From a bacterium (lineage in GTDB: Bacteria; UBP15; UBA6099; JAJRTR01), in contig JAJRTR010000174.1 in the NCBI GenBank assembly GCA_024278215.1, positions 44,292-108,291 of the forward strand: DNA of 64,000 nt. The letters run 5' to 3'. The notes under the pieces were generated by a model that did no database searches, had not been told where the DNA came from, and saw only the letters and a list, made by a program, of their open reading frames with translations. This document shows positions 34,926-44,104 of this stretch, one piece after another. The stretch's first letter is position 1. The number at the start of each line of letters is the position of its first letter. A program made the position numbers and the translations under genes.

Positions 34926-35060
34926 CCGCATATTTCACCAATCCGGGCTAAACTCAAAATCCGTATATTGTCATTCTGAGAAAAGCAAATAATTTCCAGG
35001 TGTTTAACGCAATATTTCCAATGCCACCCCTTCGTGAACAGTTACATTTTTCACAGACTC

Positions 35061-36644
35061 TCAATCCGGCAATTCCCCGTTGTTGCCAGCGTTCAGTATT
35101 GTGGTGATATTCATACGGAAACCGCCCTGCGAGGAACCTGCGTACAGGAACTGCCCGTCTGATGAAAAGTTCAGTCCCCTTATACGCCTTCCGATGTAAC
35201 ATTTCGTGATTATCCGCCACGAATGGGCATCCAGAAAATAGAGATGCCCGTCGGCATAACCCGCGACTATTATGGTGTCTCCGTCCGGCGTTACAGCTAT
35301 GTTTCTGACACCCGGCGCTATGAACTTGCGTCTCTCCTCACGGAACTTATCGTCCATTTCCGACAATGTTCCGGCCCACATATTGCTCACAAGAATACTG
35401 CCCGGCTCGATGCCCCTTTGCAGAAAAACGTCCAGCCGCTGATATACCGGAATGTGTATATCCTGCCTGTTTTCAACTACTATCTCACCGGCATCGCCGC
35501 CATCTTCGTAACGAAAACGCACCATACTGTAGTCGGGCTCGGTGACGGCAACGAAATAATCATTTTCAGTATAATATATCCACTCATCAGGACCGGTTAT
35601 CCGGGCAATCGCCTTTCCTCCGGTCCCGGGATAAACGAAAAACGTATGGGATTCGTTCAATGCGTAATAGCGACTTCCGTCACGCGCGGCCTCGATCCTT
35701 GTCGCCTTGAAATCGACAGGTATCGGCGGGCGCGTCGCCTCAGATATATCGTCCGCCCGAATGAAACGGATAGCGCTTGCACCGGAAAAATCCCCTATTG
35801 CGATTTCGTTCCGTTCGCAATCGAGAATCATATTGTCGGAACTCTCGCCTATCACAGTTGAACTTTCCGCCCGGCCCGCCGCCGGTTCGTATTTTATCAG
35901 TCCGCTTTTTCTCCCCCCCTGCATTCCGATATAGATGATATCGCCCCCACAGCCTTCCATCACAAACATTATCTGTTCGCCAATGATTTTACCCACCGGC
36001 TGCTCTCTGTCATAAGTGAACAGTACATCCACTCCAGGCTGGGACTCGATAATCCGCATGTCCGCGTCTCCGTTTATGTTATAAAACCTGAATGCAACAA
36101 ATATTGTAAAAAATGTCATCGCGGCCGATGCAGGCACCCAGGCGGGTACCCTGTATTTGTGCTTTCCGGGTAGTACTTTCGCTATAAGCAAAAGAGCGCA
36201 AAGCACAGCTATTGCAAGCAACAACGACATAAACGGGAAATAAATGAGCCACAGAGCCAAAGCAGGCAGACAGACCGCTATCCTTATCCAAAAAGGAACT
36301 TTACCGCCGATGCACAGTCCAAAAACTGCGGTTCCGCAGGCTATTGCAACCCAAGGATACATCGGGTTCACGAGCCGAATTTCACCGCAGAGTACCAGGC
36401 CCCACAACGGCATCAGAACCAGTGCCGGGCTCCACAACAAAAATACAGGAACACGCGGCTCGCACCTTTTTTTTATCAGGTATACCCACCTCGCAAGATG
36501 CAGCAGCAGCAACAGAACTACCCACCCTGCAAGCAGATCGAAGAATACAATATAATTGATAGCGGGTGGCACGGCCGCGAGCCACAGCGCGAGACACACT
36601 GCCTCAAGCAATAATCTTCTGCCGATCTGCACCACTTTTTTCAT
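35061..36644 (-). CDS. Membrane protein with C-terminal beta-propeller
   Basis: 527 residues from the ATG at 36644 (MKKVVQIGRRLLLEAVC); an in-frame ATG at 36692 adds 16 residues but no ribosome site. About six to seven hydrophobic segments occupy residues 10-195 (short loops, L/A/W rich). A long soluble part follows with WD40/YVTN-like repeats: I-A-V-T-P-D-G-D-T-I-I-V-A-G-Y-A-D-G and L-N-F-S-S-D-G-Q-F-L-Y-A-G-S, ending in a blade. The propeller is predicted outside the membrane. No partner genes are adjacent. A sensing or scaffold role is possible but not shown. Confidence 0.65.
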   Translation of the reverse strand: MKKVVQIGRRLLLEAVCLALWLAAVPPAINYIVFFDLLAGWVVLLLLLHLARWVYLIKKRCEPRVPVFLLWSPALVLMPLWGLVLCGEIRLVNPMYPWVAIACGTAVFGLCIGGKVPFWIRIAVCLPALALWLIYFPFMSLLLAIAVLCALLLIAKVLPGKHKYRVPAWVPASAAMTFFTIFVAFRFYNINGDADMRIIESQPGVDVLFTYDREQPVGKIIGEQIMFVMEGCGGDIIYIGMQGGRKSGLIKYEPAAGRAESSTVIGESSDNMILDCERNEIAIGDFSGASAIRFIRADDISEATRPPIPVDFKATRIEAARDGSRYYALNESHTFFVYPGTGGKAIARITGPDEWIYYTENDYFVAVTEPDYSMVRFRYEDGGDAGEIVVENRQDIHIPVYQRLDVFLQRGIEPGSILVSNMWAGTLSEMDDKFREERRKFIAPGVRNIAVTPDGDTIIVAGYADGHLYFLDAHSWRIITKCYIGRRIRGLNFSSDGQFLYAGSSQGGFRMNITTILNAGNNGELPD

Positions 36645-36984
36645 TACCGGTAAGCTTCTTTCTTTTTTGGGCGAAACACATCTCTCCAGCATTCAGCAAT
36701 GCTTATAAAAGAGTAGTGAGCAACTTCATTTATGCCTCGAACGCCTGATATAAGATGCTTTTCAAGGTGTGTCGGGAGCAACGGTAATATTGCACTCCTT
36801 GTAAACAGTTTTCATAAATGTTTCTTCAGGCAGCTATCCGAAATTCCGATCTGCAATAAAAAACGAATCATCATCATTATATCCCACTTGCAGATTCTAC
36901 GCAGGAAACTTTCATTTTCACTTCAAAGTCATTATATTCAATGTTCAGCAGATTCTTTTTTTTGCTCTGCGGACTGGTGAATCA

Positions 36985-39957
36985 ATGAATACAATTTTTC
37001 CCGCTAATGTGTCTGCGCACTTACTGCTGCAGGCCATGGCAGCTAATTACAATCTCAGGTATCGATACAGGAAGTATCTCAAGAGCACAAACGGCTGGAT
37101 CGACTTCTCGGTGGGTTTCAGAACACGCGACGACACCATCGTTCAGACTATTAGCTTCAAAGACGGTCGTGCCCGTGTGACAGGCCGAATCATAAAAAAT
37201 GTGGATGCGGTGATAGTGTTCGAGGACGATTCCGCTTTCATGAATATGCTCAGCAATTCTTCCGAAGAAGTATTGACTATGATGCTTAAAAACCGTATCC
37301 GCATAAAAGGCAATCATTTATGTGTGCTGCTGTTCTATTTTCTTATGTCCCTTCTTATGAATGAGTTCAAGGGCAAGGGGACGGGTAAGGAGACGGCCCG
37401 CAACGGCAACACGCCGCCTCGCAAAAAAAGTGCATTGCCGAAGCACGTACCGGAGCGCCCCAGTATTCGACGCAAGGCTACCCTCACTATCGAGCGCACC
37501 GGTGAGGGGGTTAAGTATCTCGACGATCCATACCTGTCACAATACTGCCTTGAAGACTTTCCGCGCCTGGGGCGTTTCCTTTCCATTCACTTCGACACGA
37601 TGCCCGAGGTTTGCCCGGAGCGTGCAAAGTTGATCACGGACTGGTATCTGAAAAACGGGTTCGAGAAGAAGCGCAACGGGCAACCGTGGATTCCCGAGAC
37701 GCGCCAGGCTTACGCGTTCAAGCACCTGATGGAAAACAAGAAACCCATCATTCGCGAAGATGACCTTATCGCCGGAACCACCACGACTATGCCGATAGGG
37801 GCGGTAATGTATCCCGATTCGCAGGGTATGTTTATATGGCCCGAACTGTACACTATGTCCAGCCGTGAGATGAACCCGTGCCGCGTTTCACGCAGAACGG
37901 CAAAGGTCCTGCACCACCATGTGTTTCCGTTCTGGATGCGGCGCAACATCAAGCTGTGGGTAGGCGAAAAATACAATAACCCGCTGTGCGAACAAATCGG
38001 TGACCACCTTGTGGTGTACATACTGTCAAAAAGTGTGGCCCTGTCGCACACGATTGCGGATTTCCCAACACTTCTGGCACTCGGCACCAGCGGCATCCGC
38101 CGTAAAATCAGCGAGGAATTGCTGCGCGATACGGCGGCGGACAAGCAAAAACGATATACCCTGGAAGCAATGTCTATATGTCTCGACGGACTGGAATCGT
38201 ATACAAGAAACCTCGCCGGGCACGCGCGTAAACTTGCGCGCAAGGCCGTAAGCACGCAACGACGCGGGGAACTCGAGCGCCTCGCTGAAATCTGCGACAA
38301 AGTTGCTGTTGATCCGCCCGATACCCTTGACGAGGCGATAAATCTCATCTGGATCGCCTGGGTGGCTCTGCACATGGAAAACACCAACGTGGGGCTGTCG
38401 CTGGGTCGTATGGACCAGTGGCTGCAACCGTTCTTCGAGTCCGATATAGAAAAGTGCACAACACAGGAACAACGCGAGAAATATATCAAGCACGCCATAC
38501 GGCTTGTGTGCTGCTTCTTCCTGAGATGTACGGATCATATACCTATGTCGCCGGATGTGGGCAAACATGTGGTGGGCGGTGCGCCTGCCAACCAGGCCGT
38601 TACTCTGGGCGGTGTCACGCCGGACGGCAAGGATGCCGTCAACGACATGACCTATATTTTTCTTAAGGCAACCGAGATGCTCGGCATCCGCGACCCCAAC
38701 GTGAACGCGCGATACAGCCCGGAGAAGAATTCCGACACGTATCTCAAGCGCCTGTGCGAAGTGAATCTGATCACCACCGCTTCACCGTCCATGCACAATG
38801 ACAGCGCGGTGATAACATCGCTTGAAGAGTTCGACTATCCTATTGAAGATGTACGCGACTGGTCGTCCACAGGCTGTGTCGAGCCCACGCTTTCGGGCAA
38901 ACACATCGGGCACACCGGCTGCATGATGATGAACATGGTTGCCGCGCTGGAGATGGCACTCAACGACGGCACCCACCCGCTGATGAAGTGGGACCTCGGC
39001 CCGAAAACAGGGAGTATCGACAACGGCGCTTTCCCCACTTTCGAGGACTTCTTCGAAGCGTTTAAAATACAGTTCGAGTTCCTGATTGCAAACGCCGTGC
39101 AGTACAACAACTACCTTGGCGAATCGCACAGCGTGATGCGCCCTACTCCGCTGCTTTCGGCCATGATCCGCGACTGCATCCGCAACGGAAAAGACCTGAC
39201 CAAAGGCGGCGCACGCTATAATTCATCAGGCATAGCCTGCATCGGACTGATCGACGTTACGGACTCGCTTATCGCTATAAAAAAATTCGTTTACGACGAC
39301 AAACTCATTACGTTCGCGGAACTCAAGGACGCAGTTGATTCCAATTTCAAAAAACACAGTATGCTGTACGCCATGATCCAGAATAAATCCGTCCGGTTCG
39401 GATCGGGCAACGCCGAGGCGCTCGAAATGGCCAACAGGATAACGAAAGTCACGCACGACGCGTTCGCGTCGCACAGGAACTTCCGGGGAGGTATCTACAC
39501 TACCGGGTTCTGGTCGATGTCCAACCATGTGGCGTTCGGAATGCTCACAGGGGCGCTTCCTTCGGGGCGCCTTGCTGGTGCTCCCTTCACACCCGGCCTC
39601 ACGCCGCAGTCGCACGCTTCCAACAACCTGCTCGACAATATCAAGGACGTTGCCGGGCTGGACCCGCACAACATGAACAACAACATCGCCTTTAATATAA
39701 AGGTATTTCCCGCTGCCGGAGAAAGCCATGAGAAATCTGTGGACGATATATATTCTTACGTGAAGACATACTTCGATCTGGGCGGTATGCAGATACAGCT
39801 CAACGTGATCAACACCGAGACGCTGCGCGATGCGATGGCCCGCCCTGAGAATTACCAGAACCTGCTTGTGCGCATTTCGGGGTATAACGCTTACTTCACT
39901 ACACTTACAAAGGAGCTTCAGCTCGAACTCATCCATCGGGCCGAGTTCGGCATCTGA
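36985..39957 (+). CDS. Glycyl radical enzyme with N-terminal SCP2-like domain
   Basis: 990 residues. About 15-125 resemble an SCP2 lipid-binding domain (I-S-F-K-D-G-R-A-R-V-T-G, D-A-V-I-V-F-E-D-D, L-K-N-R-I-R-I-K-G-N). After a basic linker (130-165), residues 180-990 are a complete pyruvate-formate-lyase-type barrel. The active-site motif is S-T-G-C-V-E-P with C631 and E633, as in the eliminating GREs (glycerol or diol dehydratase, choline TMA-lyase, hydroxyproline dehydratase) and unlike the C-C of PFL. The glycyl radical loop is RISGYNAYF with G966. It is expected to abstract a substrate hydrogen and eliminate water or an amine, giving an aldehyde or ketone. The lipid-binding domain suggests a hydrophobic substrate. 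The activase gene follows 2 bp later. Confidence 0.88.
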   Translation: MNTIFPANVSAHLLLQAMAANYNLRYRYRKYLKSTNGWIDFSVGFRTRDDTIVQTISFKDGRARVTGRIIKNVDAVIVFEDDSAFMNMLSNSSEEVLTMMLKNRIRIKGNHLCVLLFYFLMSLLMNEFKGKGTGKETARNGNTPPRKKSALPKHVPERPSIRRKATLTIERTGEGVKYLDDPYLSQYCLEDFPRLGRFLSIHFDTMPEVCPERAKLITDWYLKNGFEKKRNGQPWIPETRQAYAFKHLMENKKPIIREDDLIAGTTTTMPIGAVMYPDSQGMFIWPELYTMSSREMNPCRVSRRTAKVLHHHVFPFWMRRNIKLWVGEKYNNPLCEQIGDHLVVYILSKSVALSHTIADFPTLLALGTSGIRRKISEELLRDTAADKQKRYTLEAMSICLDGLESYTRNLAGHARKLARKAVSTQRRGELERLAEICDKVAVDPPDTLDEAINLIWIAWVALHMENTNVGLSLGRMDQWLQPFFESDIEKCTTQEQREKYIKHAIRLVCCFFLRCTDHIPMSPDVGKHVVGGAPANQAVTLGGVTPDGKDAVNDMTYIFLKATEMLGIRDPNVNARYSPEKNSDTYLKRLCEVNLITTASPSMHNDSAVITSLEEFDYPIEDVRDWSSTGCVEPTLSGKHIGHTGCMMMNMVAALEMALNDGTHPLMKWDLGPKTGSIDNGAFPTFEDFFEAFKIQFEFLIANAVQYNNYLGESHSVMRPTPLLSAMIRDCIRNGKDLTKGGARYNSSGIACIGLIDVTDSLIAIKKFVYDDKLITFAELKDAVDSNFKKHSMLYAMIQNKSVRFGSGNAEALEMANRITKVTHDAFASHRNFRGGIYTTGFWSMSNHVAFGMLTGALPSGRLAGAPFTPGLTPQSHASNNLLDNIKDVAGLDPHNMNNNIAFNIKVFPAAGESHEKSVDDIYSYVKTYFDLGGMQIQLNVINTETLRDAMARPENYQNLLVRISGYNAYFTTLTKELQLELIHRAEFGI

Positions 39958-39959
39958 CT

Positions 39960-40862
39960 ATGGCCGGCGATCCGCTTATATTCGAGATAAAGAGAAATTC
40001 ACTTGACGACGGACCCGGCATCCGCACGGTAATATTCTTCAAGGGCTGCCCGCTGTCCTGCTCATGGTGCCAGAACCCGGAGGGCCGCTGTCCGCGTGTC
40101 GAGATTTCCTTTGATCGGAAAAAGTGCATTGATTGTAAGACCTGCCTTAACATCTGCAAAAACAGCGCGCTGGACCGCCATCCGCTTTATTTCATCGAAC
40201 GCGAGAAGTGTGACCTGTGCTTCGAATGCGCGGACAACTGCCCGACCGAAGCGCTGGCACGTGTGGGCAGGCATATTTCGGTACAAGAAATCATGGACGC
40301 CGTTGTTCGCGACATTCCGTTCTTCAACACTTCGGGCGGTGGCGTCACTCTGTCCGGCGGCGAGGCAACTCTATACATGCCGTTCGCCTCGAAACTCCTC
40401 CAGGCTCTCAAGCAGCAGGACATCAGCACACTGCTCGAAACCTGCGGCCATTTCGATTTCCAGGCCTTCGACGAGCTTATCTACCCATGGCTGGACCAGA
40501 TTTATTACGATTTGAAGTTTTTCGATTCCGGCTTCCACCGGAAATACTGCGGGGTCCCAAACGATCAGATTCTCGAAAACTTCGAGAAGCTCTACGCTCG
40601 CTCGCTTGACGGCGGCGTGCCGATTCTGCCGCGCATTCCGCTCGTTCCGAGACTGACTGCCGTGAAGACGAATCTACGGGCTCTGGCCGCTTTCCTCCGC
40701 AAGAACAAGGCTCGGCAGGTTTCCCTGCTCGAATACAATCCACTGTGGCAGGATAAAATGATTACCGTTGGAATGACCAGTGATTACGACAAGACCGACT
40801 GGATGACAAAAAAGGAAGTGAAAGTATGCCGGTCTTTCTTTAAAAAATTCGACATCATATAA
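39960..40862 (+). CDS. Glycyl radical enzyme activase (radical SAM)
   Basis: 300 residues. The radical SAM motif is C30-x3-C34-x2-C37 (CPLSCSWCQNPEG), preceded by D-G-P-G-I-R-T-V-I-F-F-K-G. An inserted ferredoxin segment has two further cluster motifs, C56/C59/C62/C66 and C84/C87/C90/C94, as in activases of GREs other than PFL. T-S-G-G-G-V-T-L-S-G-G-E follows. It installs the glycyl radical on G966 of the enzyme encoded 2 bp upstream, and tight coupling of the two genes supports this pairing. It is cytoplasmic and oxygen-sensitive. Confidence 0.93.
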   Translation: MAGDPLIFEIKRNSLDDGPGIRTVIFFKGCPLSCSWCQNPEGRCPRVEISFDRKKCIDCKTCLNICKNSALDRHPLYFIEREKCDLCFECADNCPTEALARVGRHISVQEIMDAVVRDIPFFNTSGGGVTLSGGEATLYMPFASKLLQALKQQDISTLLETCGHFDFQAFDELIYPWLDQIYYDLKFFDSGFHRKYCGVPNDQILENFEKLYARSLDGGVPILPRIPLVPRLTAVKTNLRALAAFLRKNKARQVSLLEYNPLWQDKMITVGMTSDYDKTDWMTKKEVKVCRSFFKKFDII

Positions 40863-40950
40863 TCAATCGCGTCGAGCCCATATATGTGCGCCTCAACCAC
40901 GGGCTTCTTCGCATTCAGGAACAGGATTACAGGAAAGAGGATATCGACTC

Positions 40951-43900
40951 ATGCAGAACAGAAAGTGGAACTACGAGGAATATTGCAGGCCGGATTTTGT
41001 GAAGATGCTTCGGGCGCTGAGGCTCGATGTGCATTTCACGAGAGCCGCCGGCGATTACCTTTATTATACCGACGATAACGGGCAGGAGATTGCTATACTC
41101 GACCTTGCGGGCGGCATGGGCTCAACGATACTTGGACACAACAATCCGGCAGTAAACAAAACACTTGCCCGCTGCCTCGAGTCCGGTGTGCCGATGCACG
41201 CCCAGGGCACGGTACGCGAGTCTGCCGGCAGGCTGGCCGCCCGCCTCAACCAATTATATCCCGGCGCACAGAAACGCATTTGTATCTTTACCAACACTGG
41301 CACCGAAGCTGTCGAAACCGCACTCAAACACGCCGAGATGAATCGCATGAAACGCCTGCTTGCAATCGGTAAGGACCTCAAAGCGCACCACAAAAAGATG
41401 CGGGAGTACTTCCGCGACAATACAGGCTACACCCTGCCGGAAAAATATCGCGACAGGGGCTTCGACTCGCTGCTTAACGACATTCTCATGCAGGGGCTGC
41501 TGCTCGAGCAACTCCCGCCGGTCGTTATATCCACAAAAGGCGCGTTCCACGGCAAGACCACCTCGGCGCTGAGCGTGACAGGCAACAAGATGTACCGCGA
41601 GCCTTTCGCCCGTATGAGCGGCATCCGGACAAAGTTCATCGATTTCAACGATGCCGCTCAACTCGAATCAACTCTGGAAAATAATTATTTCGAAATAAAC
41701 AAGATCGTTGTCGAAGACGGCATTGTCAGGCTTGTCCCCGATAAGCATCTGAATATTACGGCATTCATCACGGAACCGATTCAGGGCGAGGGCGGTATAC
41801 ATGTCGCCACACAGGAATTTATCGGGCAGATCGCCGCTCTTCGCGACAGACACGGGTTCGAATGGATCGTGGACGAAATACAGTCGGGCATGGGCCGCAC
41901 TGGTTCTTTCTTCGCTATGGAACGATACGGAATCGACCCGGACACGGTGGACTATGTGCTGCTTTCCAAGTCGCTCGGCGGAGCCGTATCCAAACTCAGC
42001 GTCGCTATGATCCGCGAGCCGATACACGACGGCAATTTCGGGATGCTTCACACGTCTACCTTCGGCGAGGACGCTTTATCATGCGAAGTGGCCCTGACTG
42101 TTCTGGATGAACTTACCGGTAATGATAAAGCGCTGATACGCAACTGCTCCGACATGGGCGACTACCTGATGGCCGGACTGCGCGAACTGAAGGAAAAACA
42201 CCCGGGCGTTGTGTCGGGTGTGCGCGGAGCGGGTCTCATGGCTGGTGTCGAGTTCAATGTGCGACGCAACGGCAAGTCGATCTTCTTCGCCGAACTCGCG
42301 GCCCAGGGCGGACTGGGAATGCTCATTGCCGGATACCTGTTCCACGAGCACCGCATACGCACTCAACCACCCCTCAACTCCATCATCACTAAAAAACCTT
42401 CGAACATACTCCGCATCGAGCCTTCCGCACTTATCGACAAAAAAGACATCGACCGTGTGCTCTTCGCCCTCGACCGCGCATGTGAGATCGTCGAAAAATC
42501 AAATGCTTACGAACTTACAAAATTCGTGATCGACAAGGAAACACCCGGCGAATATGTAGATATTAAGGACTTCTTCGAACCTGTGGAACCGTCCGCGGAG
42601 CAGGCGGACTTCGAGAACGTGCGCCAGATGGGTTTCCAGTTCCACCCGCTGGACGTACACCAGGTGATGGAAGGCTTCGACAAATCGCTGTGCGAGTTCA
42701 GCCGCGAGCCGGACCCCGCAACCGGGCAATCGGAGCGCGACCTGTACTGGGACCGCCTCGTGCCCATTCTGGGCGCATTCGTGCTCAAGGTAATCAATCT
42801 GAAGTCGCCCCGCACCGGCGACAGAGTGCGTGCCACACTGTTCGGACTGCCCTACACAACACGTCAGATGCTGGACCTGCATAAAAACAATCCCCAATTC
42901 CTCATCGACCGCATCCAGGAAGGTGCCGAACGCGCCGCCGCTATGGGCGCGCGCATATTCGGGCTCGGGGCTTTCAACTCCATCGTCACTCACGACGGCA
43001 TGGACCTCGACGACACCAACATCCGCATCACCAGCGGCAACTCATACACCGCCGCACTGATATGGCAAAGTGTCCTCAAGGTTGCCGATTACGCCGAACT
43101 CGATCTGGAAAAATCAACCGCTGCAATCGTCGGCGCCGGCGGCAACATCGGCAGCGTCACAGCCAGTCTTCTGTCCGAAGACATCTCGCACTTTATCCTG
43201 CTGGGCAGCAAAAAAGAGAAATCTATCGAAAAACTCCGCGCTACCGCTTGCTCGATCTATTCCGACACCGTGGACGTCCTTCGCTCGACAAAACCCAGAG
43301 ACCTTAAGGGCCTCGCGAAGGCTCTCGCTCAGGACCTGCTCATTCCATTCATTCCGCTCTACGGGCGCGACTATATTTTCAAAAAAGACGCTATAACTGA
43401 ATACATCGAAGGCAATTACAAGGGCAAAGACCTCGAGGTGGGCCGCCTCATAAAGTCCATCTTCTTTCCGCGTTCAGCTCCCGACATCGGTGAAAAAATC
43501 TACGAAGCCATACAGATCAAGCACGGCACGGACCCGTATATCACACTGGACAACGACCTTGAAAAACACCTCGCCGTGTCCGATATTGTCGTGTCCGCGG
43601 TCAGCTCGGACCGCACTATAATGGAAGCCGAATGGTTCAAGCCCGGCGCCATTGTAAACGACGTGAGCCTGCCCACCAGCGTTTCCGACAAGATTTACAA
43701 AGAACGCCCCGACGTGATTGCGTTCGAGGGCGGCGTCGGACACCTGCCCGAATATATTGACCTCGGCATTCCCGGCCTGGTGCCTGGTGCCACTCTCGGT
43801 TGTGTCGCGGAAACCTTCATGTGTACGATGATGAACATTATAGAAAACTACAGTTTCGGCCCAATCACAAAGAAACAGGTTCTTAAAATATGGGAGATCG

Positions 43901-44013
43901 GCAATATGCTGGGATTCGGGCTGGGCGGCGTCAAATACATGACCGATAAAAAGCTCACACGCAAGATCGCAAAAGAAATCATCGGCAAAAGCTCAACAGC
44001 AGTATTGAAATGA
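40951..44013 (+). CDS. Class III aminotransferase fused to acyl-ACP-reductase-like domain
   Basis: 1020 residues; GAGG lies upstream of the ATG. Residues 1-510 are a class III PLP aminotransferase: F-T-N-T-G-T-E-A-V-E-T-A, D-E-I-Q-S-G-M-G-R-T-G, and L-L-S-K-S-L-G-G with K340 as Schiff-base lysine. An insertion of about 60 residues follows the first motif. Residues about 555-1015 resemble long-chain acyl-ACP/CoA reductases of the cyanobacterial alkane pathway: R-A-A-A-M-G-A-R-I-F-G-L-G-A-F, I-T-S-G-N-S-Y-T-A-A, Rossmann loop V-G-A-G-G-N-I-G (727-734), and C-V-A-E-T in the last part. The reductase half would make an aldehyde from a thioester and the aminotransferase half would interconvert aldehyde and amine. 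It lies 88 bp after the GRE activase on the same strand. The natural substrate is unknown. Confidence 0.82.
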   Translation: MQNRKWNYEEYCRPDFVKMLRALRLDVHFTRAAGDYLYYTDDNGQEIAILDLAGGMGSTILGHNNPAVNKTLARCLESGVPMHAQGTVRESAGRLAARLNQLYPGAQKRICIFTNTGTEAVETALKHAEMNRMKRLLAIGKDLKAHHKKMREYFRDNTGYTLPEKYRDRGFDSLLNDILMQGLLLEQLPPVVISTKGAFHGKTTSALSVTGNKMYREPFARMSGIRTKFIDFNDAAQLESTLENNYFEINKIVVEDGIVRLVPDKHLNITAFITEPIQGEGGIHVATQEFIGQIAALRDRHGFEWIVDEIQSGMGRTGSFFAMERYGIDPDTVDYVLLSKSLGGAVSKLSVAMIREPIHDGNFGMLHTSTFGEDALSCEVALTVLDELTGNDKALIRNCSDMGDYLMAGLRELKEKHPGVVSGVRGAGLMAGVEFNVRRNGKSIFFAELAAQGGLGMLIAGYLFHEHRIRTQPPLNSIITKKPSNILRIEPSALIDKKDIDRVLFALDRACEIVEKSNAYELTKFVIDKETPGEYVDIKDFFEPVEPSAEQADFENVRQMGFQFHPLDVHQVMEGFDKSLCEFSREPDPATGQSERDLYWDRLVPILGAFVLKVINLKSPRTGDRVRATLFGLPYTTRQMLDLHKNNPQFLIDRIQEGAERAAAMGARIFGLGAFNSIVTHDGMDLDDTNIRITSGNSYTAALIWQSVLKVADYAELDLEKSTAAIVGAGGNIGSVTASLLSEDISHFILLGSKKEKSIEKLRATACSIYSDTVDVLRSTKPRDLKGLAKALAQDLLIPFIPLYGRDYIFKKDAITEYIEGNYKGKDLEVGRLIKSIFFPRSAPDIGEKIYEAIQIKHGTDPYITLDNDLEKHLAVSDIVVSAVSSDRTIMEAEWFKPGAIVNDVSLPTSVSDKIYKERPDVIAFEGGVGHLPEYIDLGIPGLVPGATLGCVAETFMCTMMNIIENYSFGPITKKQVLKIWEIGNMLGFGLGGVKYMTDKKLTRKIAKEIIGKSSTAVLK

Positions 44014-44104
44014 CTATCAGCAACAACACTACAAAAAATGCTATTCTGTATGAGCAATTTGAACGCTCGGTTTATGTTGGACGCGCGAGATGCCTTTGGT
44101 CAAT

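Larger units (their letters stand above)
34582..35060. other. 479-bp intergenic region
   Basis: It contains the crcB promoter and a palindromic element at 34819-34925. The remainder is A/T-rich with no supported gene, tRNA or riboswitch. Confidence 0.6.

Noticed and set aside
37710-38568. Two long minus-strand frames
   Set aside because: Antisense to the glycyl radical enzyme, whose frame is fixed by catalytic motifs.
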